Notes: generated from the letters alone by a model not told the origin. Shown: positions 43,137 through 52,124, numbered from the stretch's first letter. The stretch is 64,000 nucleotides of DNA from CAYMZZ01 sp964395095 (GCA_964395095.1 CAYMZZ010000003.1:248001-312000); one strand, 5' to 3'. Program-made: numbers and translations.

Positions 43137-44661
43137 TCCGCAGGATTAAAACAGTACTATCGGGCAGCAAGGGAAGGGTGGTTTGAAAATATTTATTCAG
43201 TACAATACGGAAGGTATTGACGGATGAGAGGGAATCATGCAGACTACTATAGTCCCCATCTGAAAAATAGATGGCATTCAGGTTCATAAACGATTTTTCG
43301 TCGCTGAGAATGGGGATTTTTTCAGAGGGGGTCTGGGTTCTTCTTCCATGATCTCCCTGGATGATTACCACCCTGGGTCTGCTGCTATTTTGGGTAGCCT
43401 TTTCCGCGATTTTTTTGATCCAGGTATTTGCATAAATCAATTGATCCAGGTAAAGACTGTCGCTTAAATCGGATATAAATTCTGATCCGTTGGGTATTCT
43501 TTCATTGCCAAAACGATCTACCAGGTAATCGCTATGTGGCATGAGGAAATGCGCGTAGATGAATCTTGGCTTGGCTGATTCCGCCGTTATTTCGGATATC
43601 AGGTCTTCATAGTTTTTTCTATTGATATGAAGAGGCTTTAATTTCCTTTTCCTTCTTGCTGATGAATCAGGACCAAAGGGCCAGTAGGGTCTGAAATTCC
43701 ACCAAATCTCTTTGTAAAAACGGCCTTCAAAGGTTTCATTAAGAAAAATTCCTTCATCCATGTCTTCAAAAAGCTGTCCATAGGCTGCAGGATGACCTGG
43801 TAAATCCAACAAACCCAGATTGCTGATTTGATAACCCGATTCCTGAAGCAATGTTGGCAGGATTGTTTGCGCGCAGGATTTTCGCGCCAGGAGCATATCA
43901 TCCACCTCAAGCTTTGATTTTTGCGACTCCGCCTTCAAAAAATGAAGGTCAAGGACTGAAGCAATGGAATAGGGTGTCAGGTTATAGTTGCTTTTTGAAT
44001 GCGGAATTACCCGAAACCCGCTTGTGGTAAGACTGGAGTCCAGCTCAAAATTGTTGAAGCCGAGAAACTGATTCAGTGCCTGGGAACTTGCATATTCATC
44101 GAATATGATCCAATAGATATCAGGCAATGTTGTGGCTGTTGTCTGCGTACGGCTTTTCCAGTCGTCGAAGTCTTTTGGCGTATGTGCTGTAATCGTTTTT
44201 TGGGCAAATTGACTTGCATAAAGCGATGTGCCGGCCTCTATACATAAGAGAAGCAGGGTTAGCAAATTCAGGAAACGGGAAATCTTCAGCGCAATTTTGT
44301 CTTTCTTTTTCAAATAGAGGAGTAAAACTAAGAGTAGGATAACGAAGAAGGGTAAAAGAAAACGATAGGAACTGAAGAATATATCACCTGTTAAACCCTT
44401 TATCCAATCATGAAAAACTCCCCAATGTAGCAAAAACAGTAGGACTGCAGTGGCGAGTATGCCGGCATTCCACCACTTCCTGGTAATAGCTCTGAAAAGA
44501 AGCAAAAGTAGAACCGCTGCAATCAGGTATTTCGATAGAAATTCCATCCCAAACCTGAGCTTCACCAACCCAAAATACTCATTCATCTTATGCCATATAT
44601 AGAATACCGGTATAAGAAATACATAGAAGGGGAAGCCGGGAATTTTTTCTATGCGCATCAT
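43126..44661 (-). CDS. Membrane-anchored AlkP/sulfatase-fold enzyme
   Basis: The 511-residue protein has five hydrophobic segments in residues ~10-150 and an extracytoplasmic catalytic domain. Motifs fit the alkaline phosphatase superfamily: PDIYWIIFDEYASS (180-193) with metal ligands D187 and E189, a likely nucleophile T229 in NYNLTPYS, HFLMPHSDY (H376), and GDHGRR (D437, H438). The layout resembles LtaS/EptA-type phosphoglycerol or phosphoethanolamine transferases. The start codon abuts the previous gene's stop with no gap and the 3' end overlaps the next gene by 11 bp. Donor and acceptor are unknown. Confidence 0.83.
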   Translation of the reverse strand: MMRIEKIPGFPFYVFLIPVFYIWHKMNEYFGLVKLRFGMEFLSKYLIAAVLLLLLFRAITRKWWNAGILATAVLLFLLHWGVFHDWIKGLTGDIFFSSYRFLLPFFVILLLVLLLYLKKKDKIALKISRFLNLLTLLLLCIEAGTSLYASQFAQKTITAHTPKDFDDWKSRTQTTATTLPDIYWIIFDEYASSQALNQFLGFNNFELDSSLTTSGFRVIPHSKSNYNLTPYSIASVLDLHFLKAESQKSKLEVDDMLLARKSCAQTILPTLLQESGYQISNLGLLDLPGHPAAYGQLFEDMDEGIFLNETFEGRFYKEIWWNFRPYWPFGPDSSARRKRKLKPLHINRKNYEDLISEITAESAKPRFIYAHFLMPHSDYLVDRFGNERIPNGSEFISDLSDSLYLDQLIYANTWIKKIAEKATQNSSRPRVVIIQGDHGRRTQTPSEKIPILSDEKSFMNLNAIYFSDGDYSSLHDSLSSVNTFRIVLNKYFQTTLPLLPDSTVLILRNAR

Positions 44662-46053
44662 TTATTTACGCTTTAGCCAATAAAGGGTTCTGAGGGATCC
44701 GCCAACAGGTATGCGCTGGTGGATCTCGTAGTTTTCCGCAAAGCAGGCTTCAAATGCTTCCTGCGAGTAAGCGGGCTTTAATCCTTCTATGCGCTGCAGC
44801 AGGAGCGCTGCTTTTTCGTCTTCCGCCGGCACAAATTCTACAATCAGATTCGGTGCCATGGGGAGGAAGAGATCTCGTATCATGGCCAGGCTCATTTTTT
44901 TTTCCAGGGCCAGGTGATGGATCAGGGCGAGAGCGAGGGCCAGGTCGGCACGGGCCCTTTCCAAAAAGGGGGCACGTTCGGTATTCAGGGCGCCAATGCC
45001 GGGTGAGGGATTGGCCAGGTCCTGCACCAGCGGATGGATACCCGTTTCGCCGGCGCGGGCATAGAGCCTGTCTACACAAACGGGGTCAATATCGGCAGCA
45101 ACAACAGCCACCTTTCTTTCCGCCAGCATGCCGGAGAATAGTCCTTCGTTGGCTCCCAAATCGATGGCCTTGCGCAGGCCGTTCATTTTGTTGAACCAGC
45201 CTGCCAGTATGGTTTGCTTTTCCGCCAGGTAGCTTCCGCGATTCCCCGCTTCGGCATAATAACCCGACCATACACTACCGTCATCCGGTTTTCGCAGGGA
45301 TTGGATGAGGGTACGCAGGCTGAGAAGAATACGTTTCAATTTTTCAGGTCCAAAGGAGCCGATCTCTTTCGCCTGCCGGTTAGTTGTTTTTTGCGACAAC
45401 TTCGCCTGTAAGTGTATATGCAGGTAACTGTGTATGGAAAAGCGGCTTCGCCAGGGCAGCCATTTGGCCGCAAGGGGCAGGGCTATACCATCGGGCCAGG
45501 CGCGAAAGAGTTCCGGCGCGGGCCTTCGGCTATAATGCATCAGCAATAATGGCGCGAGGAAGGATTGGCAAAACTGCCGGTATGCTACCCAGGGGCCCGG
45601 CTGCAACGGCTCAAAGGAAAGGCTATCGATGAAAATGGGCCGCCCTTCCATAAACTGGATATTGAATGGGCTGGCATCTTTGAGCTGGAGCTGATAGTCC
45701 AGGCAGGCTTCCGCAAGTGTCAGCGTATGCAGGGCCGCATCGCGCAGCATTTCGAAACTCCATTCATAAGGATAGCTGATAAAGGGAATTTCTACGGGTT
45801 GAAGAAAAAAGGCCGCTTCGGAATCATGGCGGATGGGGTCGCTGGTTTTATGATGGGGTACCAGCCATTTTTTTTCGATAAAACGGGCGCAGGCGCCGGA
45901 ACTTTCAAAGGCTTCAAAGGCTTGGGCAAAACTGCGGTTTACCTGCCGGTATAAAATGCCGTTGTCGCGAAAAACAAAGCCCGCCGGATCGCGAAAGGAT
46001 GCGGGGTGAGGTGCGGAAGGAGTTGCGGTATGCTGTGTGGCACCCTCATTCAT
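44662..46053 (-). CDS. Kinase-like domain fused to SAM-dependent methyltransferase
   Basis: The 463-residue soluble protein has two parts. In residues ~20-225 the stretch LKDASPFNIQF (124-134) followed by FIDSLSFE (141-148) has the D-x4-N plus later D spacing (D126, N131, D143) of the catalytic loop and metal-binding aspartate of protein-kinase/aminoglycoside-phosphotransferase folds. Residues ~290-463 are a class I methyltransferase with AIDLGANEGLFSGML (296-310), DID (321-323) and LALALIHHLA. From memory it resembles NoeA-type nodulation methyltransferases. It overlaps the DPGSGS gene by 4 bp and abuts the AlkP-fold gene. Confidence 0.8.
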   Translation of the reverse strand: MNEGATQHTATPSAPHPASFRDPAGFVFRDNGILYRQVNRSFAQAFEAFESSGACARFIEKKWLVPHHKTSDPIRHDSEAAFFLQPVEIPFISYPYEWSFEMLRDAALHTLTLAEACLDYQLQLKDASPFNIQFMEGRPIFIDSLSFEPLQPGPWVAYRQFCQSFLAPLLLMHYSRRPAPELFRAWPDGIALPLAAKWLPWRSRFSIHSYLHIHLQAKLSQKTTNRQAKEIGSFGPEKLKRILLSLRTLIQSLRKPDDGSVWSGYYAEAGNRGSYLAEKQTILAGWFNKMNGLRKAIDLGANEGLFSGMLAERKVAVVAADIDPVCVDRLYARAGETGIHPLVQDLANPSPGIGALNTERAPFLERARADLALALALIHHLALEKKMSLAMIRDLFLPMAPNLIVEFVPAEDEKAALLLQRIEGLKPAYSQEAFEACFAENYEIHQRIPVGGSLRTLYWLKRK

Positions 46054-46232
46054 TCCGCTGAATTTGATTTATCATTTTTTCCTTTTCCTCCTTTTCGGAA
46101 GAATGAAAAAAGGGAAAGGATATATAACTTGATATTCCGGAAAAAGAAGACGATGCCCAGTGCTGCTGCGGCCAATATCTGCGCCAGGTAACTACCGCTG
46201 CCAGGATCCAGATATAATAAATGCCAGTTCAT
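46050..46232 (-). CDS. 60-residue DPGSGS membrane protein
   Basis: This small protein starts MNWHLLYLDPGSGSYLAQIL. The DPGSGS motif (9-14) precedes one transmembrane helix (15-31) and a Lys-rich cytosolic tail with FFRNIKLY. Its stop overlaps the start of the methyltransferase gene by four bases, which argues strongly that it is real and translated. I recall similar YLDPGTGS proteins beside surface-polymer genes in other phyla. It may be a membrane anchor or assembly factor for the methyltransferase or the AlkP-fold enzyme; that is inference. Confidence 0.8.
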   Translation of the reverse strand: MNWHLLYLDPGSGSYLAQILAAAALGIVFFFRNIKLYILSLFSFFRKGGKGKNDKSNSAE

Positions 46233-46234
46233 AC

Positions 46235-47374
46235 CTAAAGATAACTCAAATTGGTTTTGGGTGTGAGGGCCAGCAGGGTCTGGTACATCAGGCGAATGGT
46301 GTTTTCTATATCATCGCGGTGCAGCATCTCCACGGTCGTGTGCATATAGCGCAGTGGAATAGAGATCAGCACAGAAGGGCAGCCATCGTTGCTATAGGCG
46401 AAACTGTCGGTATCCGTACCGGTACTGCGGCTGAGGGCACGCCATTGCACGGGAATTTTTTCCTTATCGGCCACTTCCTCCACCAGTCCCAGCAATTTGT
46501 TGTGTACCGCCGGGGCATAGGCGAGAGATGGCCCCTTGCCTGTAGATATATCCCCTTCGATATTCTTATTGATCATGGGGGTGGTAGTGTCGTGCGTAAC
46601 ATCCGTTACAATAGCGATATCGGGTTTGATGCGGCGGGCGATCATTTCAGCGCCACGCAGGCCAATTTCTTCCTGAACCGCGTTCACCACATATAAGCTA
46701 TAGGGAAGTTTCTTTTTGTTTTCGTGTAGCAGGCGGGCTACTTCAGCGATCATAAATCCGCCAATGCGATTGTCGAAAGCGCGGCCGATAAAATTGCCAT
46801 TCGCCAACTCATCAAAACCATCCTGGTAGGTGACCACCGCACCCACATGAATCCCGAGCTCTTCTACTTCTTTTCGATTGCGGGCGCCGGCATCCAGCCA
46901 GAGATTATCGGTGCGCGGCTGCGATTCTTTTTGATCAGGCGATCCCACGCGTGTATGAATAGCGGGCCAGCCAAAAACGGCTTTCACCGGTCCTTTCTTA
47001 CCATGGATAATGACACGGGAGGCAGGAGCGGTCTGGTGATCCACGCCGCCATTGCGCTTCAGGTATAGCAGTCCTTCGGGAGTGATGTAATTGACAAACC
47101 AGCTTATCTCATCGGCATGTGCTTCAATGACCACTTTGAATCGCTCATCCGGATTGATGATGCCCACTGCCGTACCATAAGGATCCACATACTGGCTATG
47201 AATATAGGGTTTCAGGTATTCGAGCCAAAGCTTCTGACCCCAGGTTTCAAAACCGACGGGAGAAGCGTTGTTGATATAGTTGCGGAGAAATGAAAAAGAC
47301 TTATCGTTGAGTATGGTTTTTTTCCTGTCGGCAGTTTTGCTGCGGGTGCCGGTCTTGCGGGTCGATTTGGCCAT
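46235..47374 (-). CDS. M42 family metallopeptidase
   Basis: The 379-residue cytoplasmic aminopeptidase of the glutamyl-aminopeptidase/TET group has metal ligands in VIEAHADEISW, the bridging aspartate in RAFDNRIGGF, the catalytic pair in NAVQEEIGLRG, VTDVTHDT, and the last histidine in RYMHTTVEML. The N-terminus is a short Lys/Arg/Thr-rich extension. The gene ends 2 bp before the DPGSGS gene, so it heads the five-gene operon, though a functional link to envelope modification is not evident. A TACCTTCG promoter-like element lies at 47397-47404. Confidence 0.9.
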   Translation of the reverse strand: MAKSTRKTGTRSKTADRKKTILNDKSFSFLRNYINNASPVGFETWGQKLWLEYLKPYIHSQYVDPYGTAVGIINPDERFKVVIEAHADEISWFVNYITPEGLLYLKRNGGVDHQTAPASRVIIHGKKGPVKAVFGWPAIHTRVGSPDQKESQPRTDNLWLDAGARNRKEVEELGIHVGAVVTYQDGFDELANGNFIGRAFDNRIGGFMIAEVARLLHENKKKLPYSLYVVNAVQEEIGLRGAEMIARRIKPDIAIVTDVTHDTTTPMINKNIEGDISTGKGPSLAYAPAVHNKLLGLVEEVADKEKIPVQWRALSRSTGTDTDSFAYSNDGCPSVLISIPLRYMHTTVEMLHRDDIENTIRLMYQTLLALTPKTNLSYL

Positions 47375-47396
47375 TGGAATGGATGATTTTGTGAAG

Positions 47397-47404
47397 CGAA
47401 GGTA
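47397..47404 (-). promoter_or_regulatory. Candidate -7 element for the M42/envelope operon
   Basis: The minus strand reads TACCTTCG, one base off TAnnTTTG, 23 bp before the M42 start. Similar TATATTCG elements precede the second M14 gene (61918-61925) and the gene at 62185. Confidence 0.3.
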
Positions 47405-47408
47405 GGGA

Positions 47409-47747
47409 AGTTTTGCGTAGTACGTAATACGTACTACGTATCGAGTTGCCAGCGGTTGCTTTATTTGTGTATTTGAGGATTTGGGAATTTGGGTTTTTGT
47501 TGAAGGGCTTATGATAATGGGATATGATAATATTCGGAGGACATTCGTCGCGTTCTTTGCGGATTCGTGGCGTCCTTTGCGTTAAATGCTCTCGTGCTTT
47601 TAGTACTGCTTACGGCTCTGAAGTTTCTACCGCAAAGAACGCGACGAATCCGCAAAGAACGCGGCGATAGCACTATAGAAAATAAATATTGTAAACTCTC
47701 GAGAGCCGCGTAAGCTTAAGCCCCCAAATTCACAAATTCACAAATCA
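47409..47747. repeat. Mosaic repeat spacer with element II copy 3
   Basis: The 370-bp spacer 47375-47744 contains ACGTAGT/ACGTAAT heptads (47413-47444), ATTTGGG-type heptads (47463-47495), element II copy 3 with both arms (47543-47588 and 47626-47667: GTCGCGTTCTTTGCGG facing CCGCAAAGAACGCGAC), and CAAATTCA units (47724-47747) that reach the stop codon of the T9SS type B gene. No gene is present. Confidence 0.75.
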
Positions 47748-50348
47748 CCGAATTAATGTCACTTGTCCCTTCAAAAAATAGCTTTTCCCTAAATAATCGG
47801 TCGCTTCCACATACCACACAAAAGTATTGGCGGGTTGTGGTTTCCCGTTCACGGTGCCGTCCCAACCGGCGCCATTGATACGGGTACTGAATACGCGCTG
47901 GCCCCAGCGATTGAATATTTCGAAGCGGCGTATGTCCTGTATTCCTACGGCCAGGGGACGCAACACATCATTCAGCCCATCGCCATTGGGTGTAAAAGCC
48001 GTAGGTACAAATACCGTGGGCGGGGTAGCAAACACTTTTACCCATTGCGTGGCCGTATCGAAGCAGCCGGCTTCGTTAAACACACTGACTGTGAAGCGGA
48101 CCGCCTCAATGCCTTCATCAAACAACGCAACCGGGTTGGCGGAAAAAGGATCGTCGAGATAGAAAGCAGGTTCCCATTCATAGTTCAATCCGCCTGAAGC
48201 AAAGAGCTGCAGGGGTTGACCGGTCAGCACAGCCGTATCGTTGCCGGTAAGGGGTATTATTTTGGGCAATACCCTTACCAGTACGGTATCAAAAACGGGC
48301 TTGGGGCAACCGGCGCCAGGGTTGGCGGCACTTAGTATATAGGAGGTAGTAGATGGCGGAAAGGCCATGGGCTGCAGCAGGGTCGATTGCGTAAGGGTAG
48401 GAGCGGGCGACCAGCTCCAGCTCGTGGCATTGGTAGTACCCCGCAGACTGGCAAAGGTATTGTAGCAAATGGTGGTGTCGTTGCCGGCATCTACCTGCGG
48501 ATAATCTTCTGTACGTACATTAATGCCGGCCGAAGCTGAGCAGCCGCCAATAAATGCATGCACTTCATAGCGGGTGGTAAAGGGAGTTATCACCAAAGGT
48601 TCACGGATTCCGGGTGTAAGCACCTGTGCCAGTGGCGACCAATGGAAACGCAGACCGTCCGATTGCAGGCGAAGCTGAATGGTATCTCCCCGGCAAATTG
48701 TTGTATCCGGCATGGGATTCACCGTAACAAAATTCACCACCCTCACCAGAACCGAATCGGTATTTACACATCCGTCTGCATCCAGGTGCGCATAATACTT
48801 CGTGGTAGACAGGGGCCGTACAGTCGGATTCGGGCTGTTGGGGTTTTGCATGTTCGCAGAAGGGCTCCAGCTAAACTGGCCCATGCCGGAGGCCTGCAGC
48901 GTAACGAGGTCGTTGCGACAGATCAACGTATCGCGAAAGCCGAGCTGAATAGGTGGTTTGGTAATGATACCCACTGTTCGCCTCGCCGTATCGCGGCATC
49001 CGTTATTGGCATAAACCGTTAGTACCACCTGCTTATTGCCGAGGTTGGGATAGGTATATTGTGGATTCTGAAGGTTGCTGGTATCGGCGCTCAGGCTGAC
49101 CTCCCCAAAATCCCAGGACCATCGCTGTATGCTTCCATTTTGCGTACTGCTGCGGTCGGTAAAAAGAGTAGGCTTTTCGTAACAGATACCGCTGAAATCA
49201 AAGGCCGTCCGCATGCCCGGAAACACGTATACCGGCGCCGTGGTGCTGTCGGAACAGGGCTGGTTGCGGTTTACGACAAGTTTAACGGTATACCGTCCGT
49301 CGCTGGCAAAGTTGTAAGTTAGTACAGGATTGTTGCTGGTGAAAATAGCGTTGCCTGCGGAATTGAAGACCGTCCAGTTCCAGGTTGAGATCAACGGGCT
49401 GTTGGATAGATTCTGTATGCTAAGGCTGCGGGTATCCCGGCAGAGCATATAATCCTCTTCGAGACGGGCCGAAGCGATGCTGCAATCGGTAATATTGATC
49501 TGCAGGTCTTTTCGCTGCACGGCGATCACCTGGTCGTTGCGGATTTCTTCCGCGCACACCGTTACCACATAGATGCCCGCCTCTGGCGCTATTCCCGAAA
49601 TAAGACCTGTATTTTGATCAATGGTGACCTGGGGACCTAATGGCGCCGAGGCGCTGAACTGGGGGCCATTGTAAAACAGGGGTTCATAAGGCGGGTTGCC
49701 CGGGGGATTGGAGTTGCCGCCACCGCTGGAACTGTTGTAGCCTGCGCAGAATGAATAGCGGATACGATCGCCATTCAGATCATTAGCCCGGAAACTATAA
49801 GTGAAATAGTTGTCGGCGCAAACAACCACCAGGTCGTTTCCGGTGAATACGGCGCTTTGATTGCTGGCGCCATCGGAAACGGGAATATTACCCGGAATAT
49901 CGGCGGTATAAGTAGCGCCCACTTGCGATGAATTGATATTATTGATGCCACGGATCCGGTAATTTACTTCGCTGGCGATGATAAAGCCGTCGCTGCTGGC
50001 CGGCAGGGTGAGGATGAAATTGTAATAGGCTACTTCATAACAAACCGTGGGTGGATCGGTGATGCAGGGATCATTGGGCACCAGTTGAAGCGTTTCGGTT
50101 CGGGTGATGGGGAAACTTAGGTCCTGCACCCGGTTGCCGGAACCTTTATTGAATATTGATACGATGGCGGGGTCTGGAAACTGGCGGCCCGAATTGCAGC
50201 GCATAAAAAGTTTGAGCGTTACCGAATACCGGTGCTGATTACCCGTTTGCCCCAGGTAAGCATAAAACATTTCCCCGCCGGTAATATGATCTGCAGAGGC
50301 CGACAAAAGGAGGATGCAACACGTTATCGTCAGCAAAAAACGTCTCAT
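47745..50348 (-). CDS. T9SS type B sorting-domain adhesin-like protein with PKD domains
   Basis: The 867-residue secreted protein starts at the ATG at 50346-50348 with signal peptide MRRFLLTITCCILLLSASA; an upstream TTG frame is less likely. The first ~300 residues form a beta-rich domain. PKD-like domains follow (SIQRWSWDFGEVSL; VTLTVYANNGC-like segments), then repeated segments of the form CRGDTIQLRLQ, CRNDLVTLQASG and CYNTFASLRG with WSP. The end is the gliding-motility-associated type B tail (FVPTAFTPNGDGLNDVL ... FNRWGQRVF). It should be exported by type IX secretion and attached to the surface. Confidence 0.92.
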   Translation of the reverse strand: MRRFLLTITCCILLLSASADHITGGEMFYAYLGQTGNQHRYSVTLKLFMRCNSGRQFPDPAIVSIFNKGSGNRVQDLSFPITRTETLQLVPNDPCITDPPTVCYEVAYYNFILTLPASSDGFIIASEVNYRIRGINNINSSQVGATYTADIPGNIPVSDGASNQSAVFTGNDLVVVCADNYFTYSFRANDLNGDRIRYSFCAGYNSSSGGGNSNPPGNPPYEPLFYNGPQFSASAPLGPQVTIDQNTGLISGIAPEAGIYVVTVCAEEIRNDQVIAVQRKDLQINITDCSIASARLEEDYMLCRDTRSLSIQNLSNSPLISTWNWTVFNSAGNAIFTSNNPVLTYNFASDGRYTVKLVVNRNQPCSDSTTAPVYVFPGMRTAFDFSGICYEKPTLFTDRSSTQNGSIQRWSWDFGEVSLSADTSNLQNPQYTYPNLGNKQVVLTVYANNGCRDTARRTVGIITKPPIQLGFRDTLICRNDLVTLQASGMGQFSWSPSANMQNPNSPNPTVRPLSTTKYYAHLDADGCVNTDSVLVRVVNFVTVNPMPDTTICRGDTIQLRLQSDGLRFHWSPLAQVLTPGIREPLVITPFTTRYEVHAFIGGCSASAGINVRTEDYPQVDAGNDTTICYNTFASLRGTTNATSWSWSPAPTLTQSTLLQPMAFPPSTTSYILSAANPGAGCPKPVFDTVLVRVLPKIIPLTGNDTAVLTGQPLQLFASGGLNYEWEPAFYLDDPFSANPVALFDEGIEAVRFTVSVFNEAGCFDTATQWVKVFATPPTVFVPTAFTPNGDGLNDVLRPLAVGIQDIRRFEIFNRWGQRVFSTRINGAGWDGTVNGKPQPANTFVWYVEATDYLGKSYFLKGQVTLIR

Positions 50349-50550
50349 GCGCAGTAGTCCTGTCGAATCGCTGTAAACGGGCAAAATAGCCTGCAATCAA
50401 TTTAAGCCGATTTTGCCGGAATTCCTGAAACTCGATCCGATAAATTCCCAATCGCGGCTAATGGCGCTTAAGTTGCCTCGGGGGTCCAGGCCGGCTTCCT
50501 TAACATTTAGTTCTCCGGCGAATCCGTATTTTTAAGGCTCAATTGTAACT

Positions 50551-51030
50551 ATGAAATATCTATTGGCATTGCTGTTACTGAGCTCCTTCGCGGCTTCTGG
50601 CCAGGACTGCTCCCTGATCCGGGAAACTGATCCTTACACAAAACTTACCCGCATATCAACGGGCTTTATCAGCCTGCCGGATGCCAGGTTAAATATTGAA
50701 GCCGATGGCAAGGAAGTGGATCTGTTCTTCATCGTTACCGACCGCTGCTTTGCCGACGGTTCTAATGTGTATGTATATTTCGAAGGGATGAAGGCCCGCA
50801 TGTTTTATCGCAACACCGGCAGCATGAATTGTGATGGATATGTACACCTGAAGTTTCGTCAAAGCGCCAACCCTCCTGCGCAGCTCAAGCGCTTCGCCAC
50901 GCATAAAGTAACACAGTTCATTTTTCTCGACCGCGACAAAAAGGAAAAAGTAATAACGCTAACAACAGAGCAGCAGGATAATTTGCAGAAGCTGGCGACC
51001 TGTTTGCTGGAAGAAGCCGGGAAGACGTAG
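50551..51030 (+). CDS. Small secreted protein of unknown function
   Basis: The 159-residue protein has a signal peptide ending FAASGQ. The mature part is beta-rich with DLFFIVTDRCFADGSNVYVY and three cysteines. I do not recognise a family. The last threonine codon and the stop (51028-51030) lie in an ACGTAGT repeat. It stands alone, divergent from the T9SS type B gene. Confidence 0.75.
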   Translation: MKYLLALLLLSSFAASGQDCSLIRETDPYTKLTRISTGFISLPDARLNIEADGKEVDLFFIVTDRCFADGSNVYVYFEGMKARMFYRNTGSMNCDGYVHLKFRQSANPPAQLKRFATHKVTQFIFLDRDKKEKVITLTTEQQDNLQKLATCLLEEAGKT

Positions 51031-51312
51031 TATGTATTACGTATTACGTAGGGAGTTATAAGTTATAAGTTATAAGTAATAAGTAGTGGGAGGGGGTGGT
51101 GATGTTGATTAAATAATTATAAAATCTGCGAAAATCTGCGGGAAAACTCACCTGAACTCTGATACTGTTTAAAGTGCGGAAGCATTTCCCGCAGATTTTC
51201 GCAGATGATTGCGAAAATTCCTCAACTTTAAACCTTAAATCCTAAACCTTAAACCCTAAACCCTAAACCTTAAACCCAAAAACGTAATACGTATTACGTA
51301 AAACGTAAAACC
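51025..51312. repeat. Repeat spacer with element I copy E
   Basis: ACGTAGT/ACGTATT heptads (51025-51053), TATAAGT heptads (51056-51085), element I copy E in the same orientation as copy D (51122-51207), TTAAACC heptads (51229-51275) and ACGTAAT/ACGTAAA units (51281-51312) fill the spacer up to the nuclease start. Only short joints are non-repetitive. Confidence 0.85.
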
Positions 51313-51315
51313 CAT

Positions 51316-52104
51316 ATGTTATTCCGTAGCATTCTCCTCTTCCTCAGTCTGATCATTTGTTCCCAACCTGTATTCAGTTGGGGGCTCACGGGTCATCGTA
51401 TTGTAGGTGAAATAGGCCAAAACCATTTGAGTAAGAAGACCCGTAAGGAACTTCGGAATCTGATTGGCCGCGAAACCCTGGCCTGGTGGAGCAACTGGCC
51501 CGATTTTATCAAATCCGATTCTACCTGGCGCCATGCCGATTCCTGGCATTATGTAAACGTGACGCCGGGTCTCGCCAAGGAGAAGTTTATTGAGGAACTA
51601 AAGGCCCTGCCGGTGAAGAGCCTTTATTCTCAGCTTTACGCCACCATGAACGAACTGAAAGACCGTAGCCTTTCTGCCGAAAAGCGGCAGATTGCCCTGC
51701 GTTTTCTGATTCACCTCGTGGGCGATATGCACCAGCCTCTTCACGTAGGCCATGCAGAAGACCTGGGAGGTAACCGCATCACGGTTTATTGGTTCGACAG
51801 AAAAACCAACCTGCATTCACTCTGGGATACCTGGCTGCTCGATCAGCAGCAATACAGCTACACGGAATATGCAAAGTTGCTCGATATAGCCACCGATGAA
51901 CAGGTAAAAGCCTGGAGCAGCGGCAGTATTGAAGACTGGCTTTATGAATCGCACCTGCTCGCCGAAAAAATTTACGCTTCCGCCAAAATGGAAGACCGGC
52001 TCGGGTACCGTTACAATTTTCTATACCTGCAAATGATGGAAGAACAATTGTTGAAAGGAGGTATCCGGCTGGCTGTATTGCTCAACCAGGTTTTGGGGAG
52101 TTAA
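51316..52104 (+). CDS. S1/P1-type nuclease
   Basis: The 262-residue secreted zinc nuclease acts on single-stranded DNA/RNA. The signal peptide is cleaved before W22, which as the mature N-terminus is itself a zinc ligand in this family. The remaining trinuclear-zinc ligands are in WGLTGHR (H27), WPDFI, WRHADSWHY, LIHLVGDMHQPLHVGH and LHSLWDTWL. Length and order match S1/P1 nucleases. It is a probable scavenging enzyme in the periplasm or medium. Upstream sequence consists wholly of repeats, so its promoter is unclear. Confidence 0.94.
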   Translation: MLFRSILLFLSLIICSQPVFSWGLTGHRIVGEIGQNHLSKKTRKELRNLIGRETLAWWSNWPDFIKSDSTWRHADSWHYVNVTPGLAKEKFIEELKALPVKSLYSQLYATMNELKDRSLSAEKRQIALRFLIHLVGDMHQPLHVGHAEDLGGNRITVYWFDRKTNLHSLWDTWLLDQQQYSYTEYAKLLDIATDEQVKAWSSGSIEDWLYESHLLAEKIYASAKMEDRLGYRYNFLYLQMMEEQLLKGGIRLAVLLNQVLGS

Positions 52105-52124
52105 GCAAATTGGTCAGACAGGCT

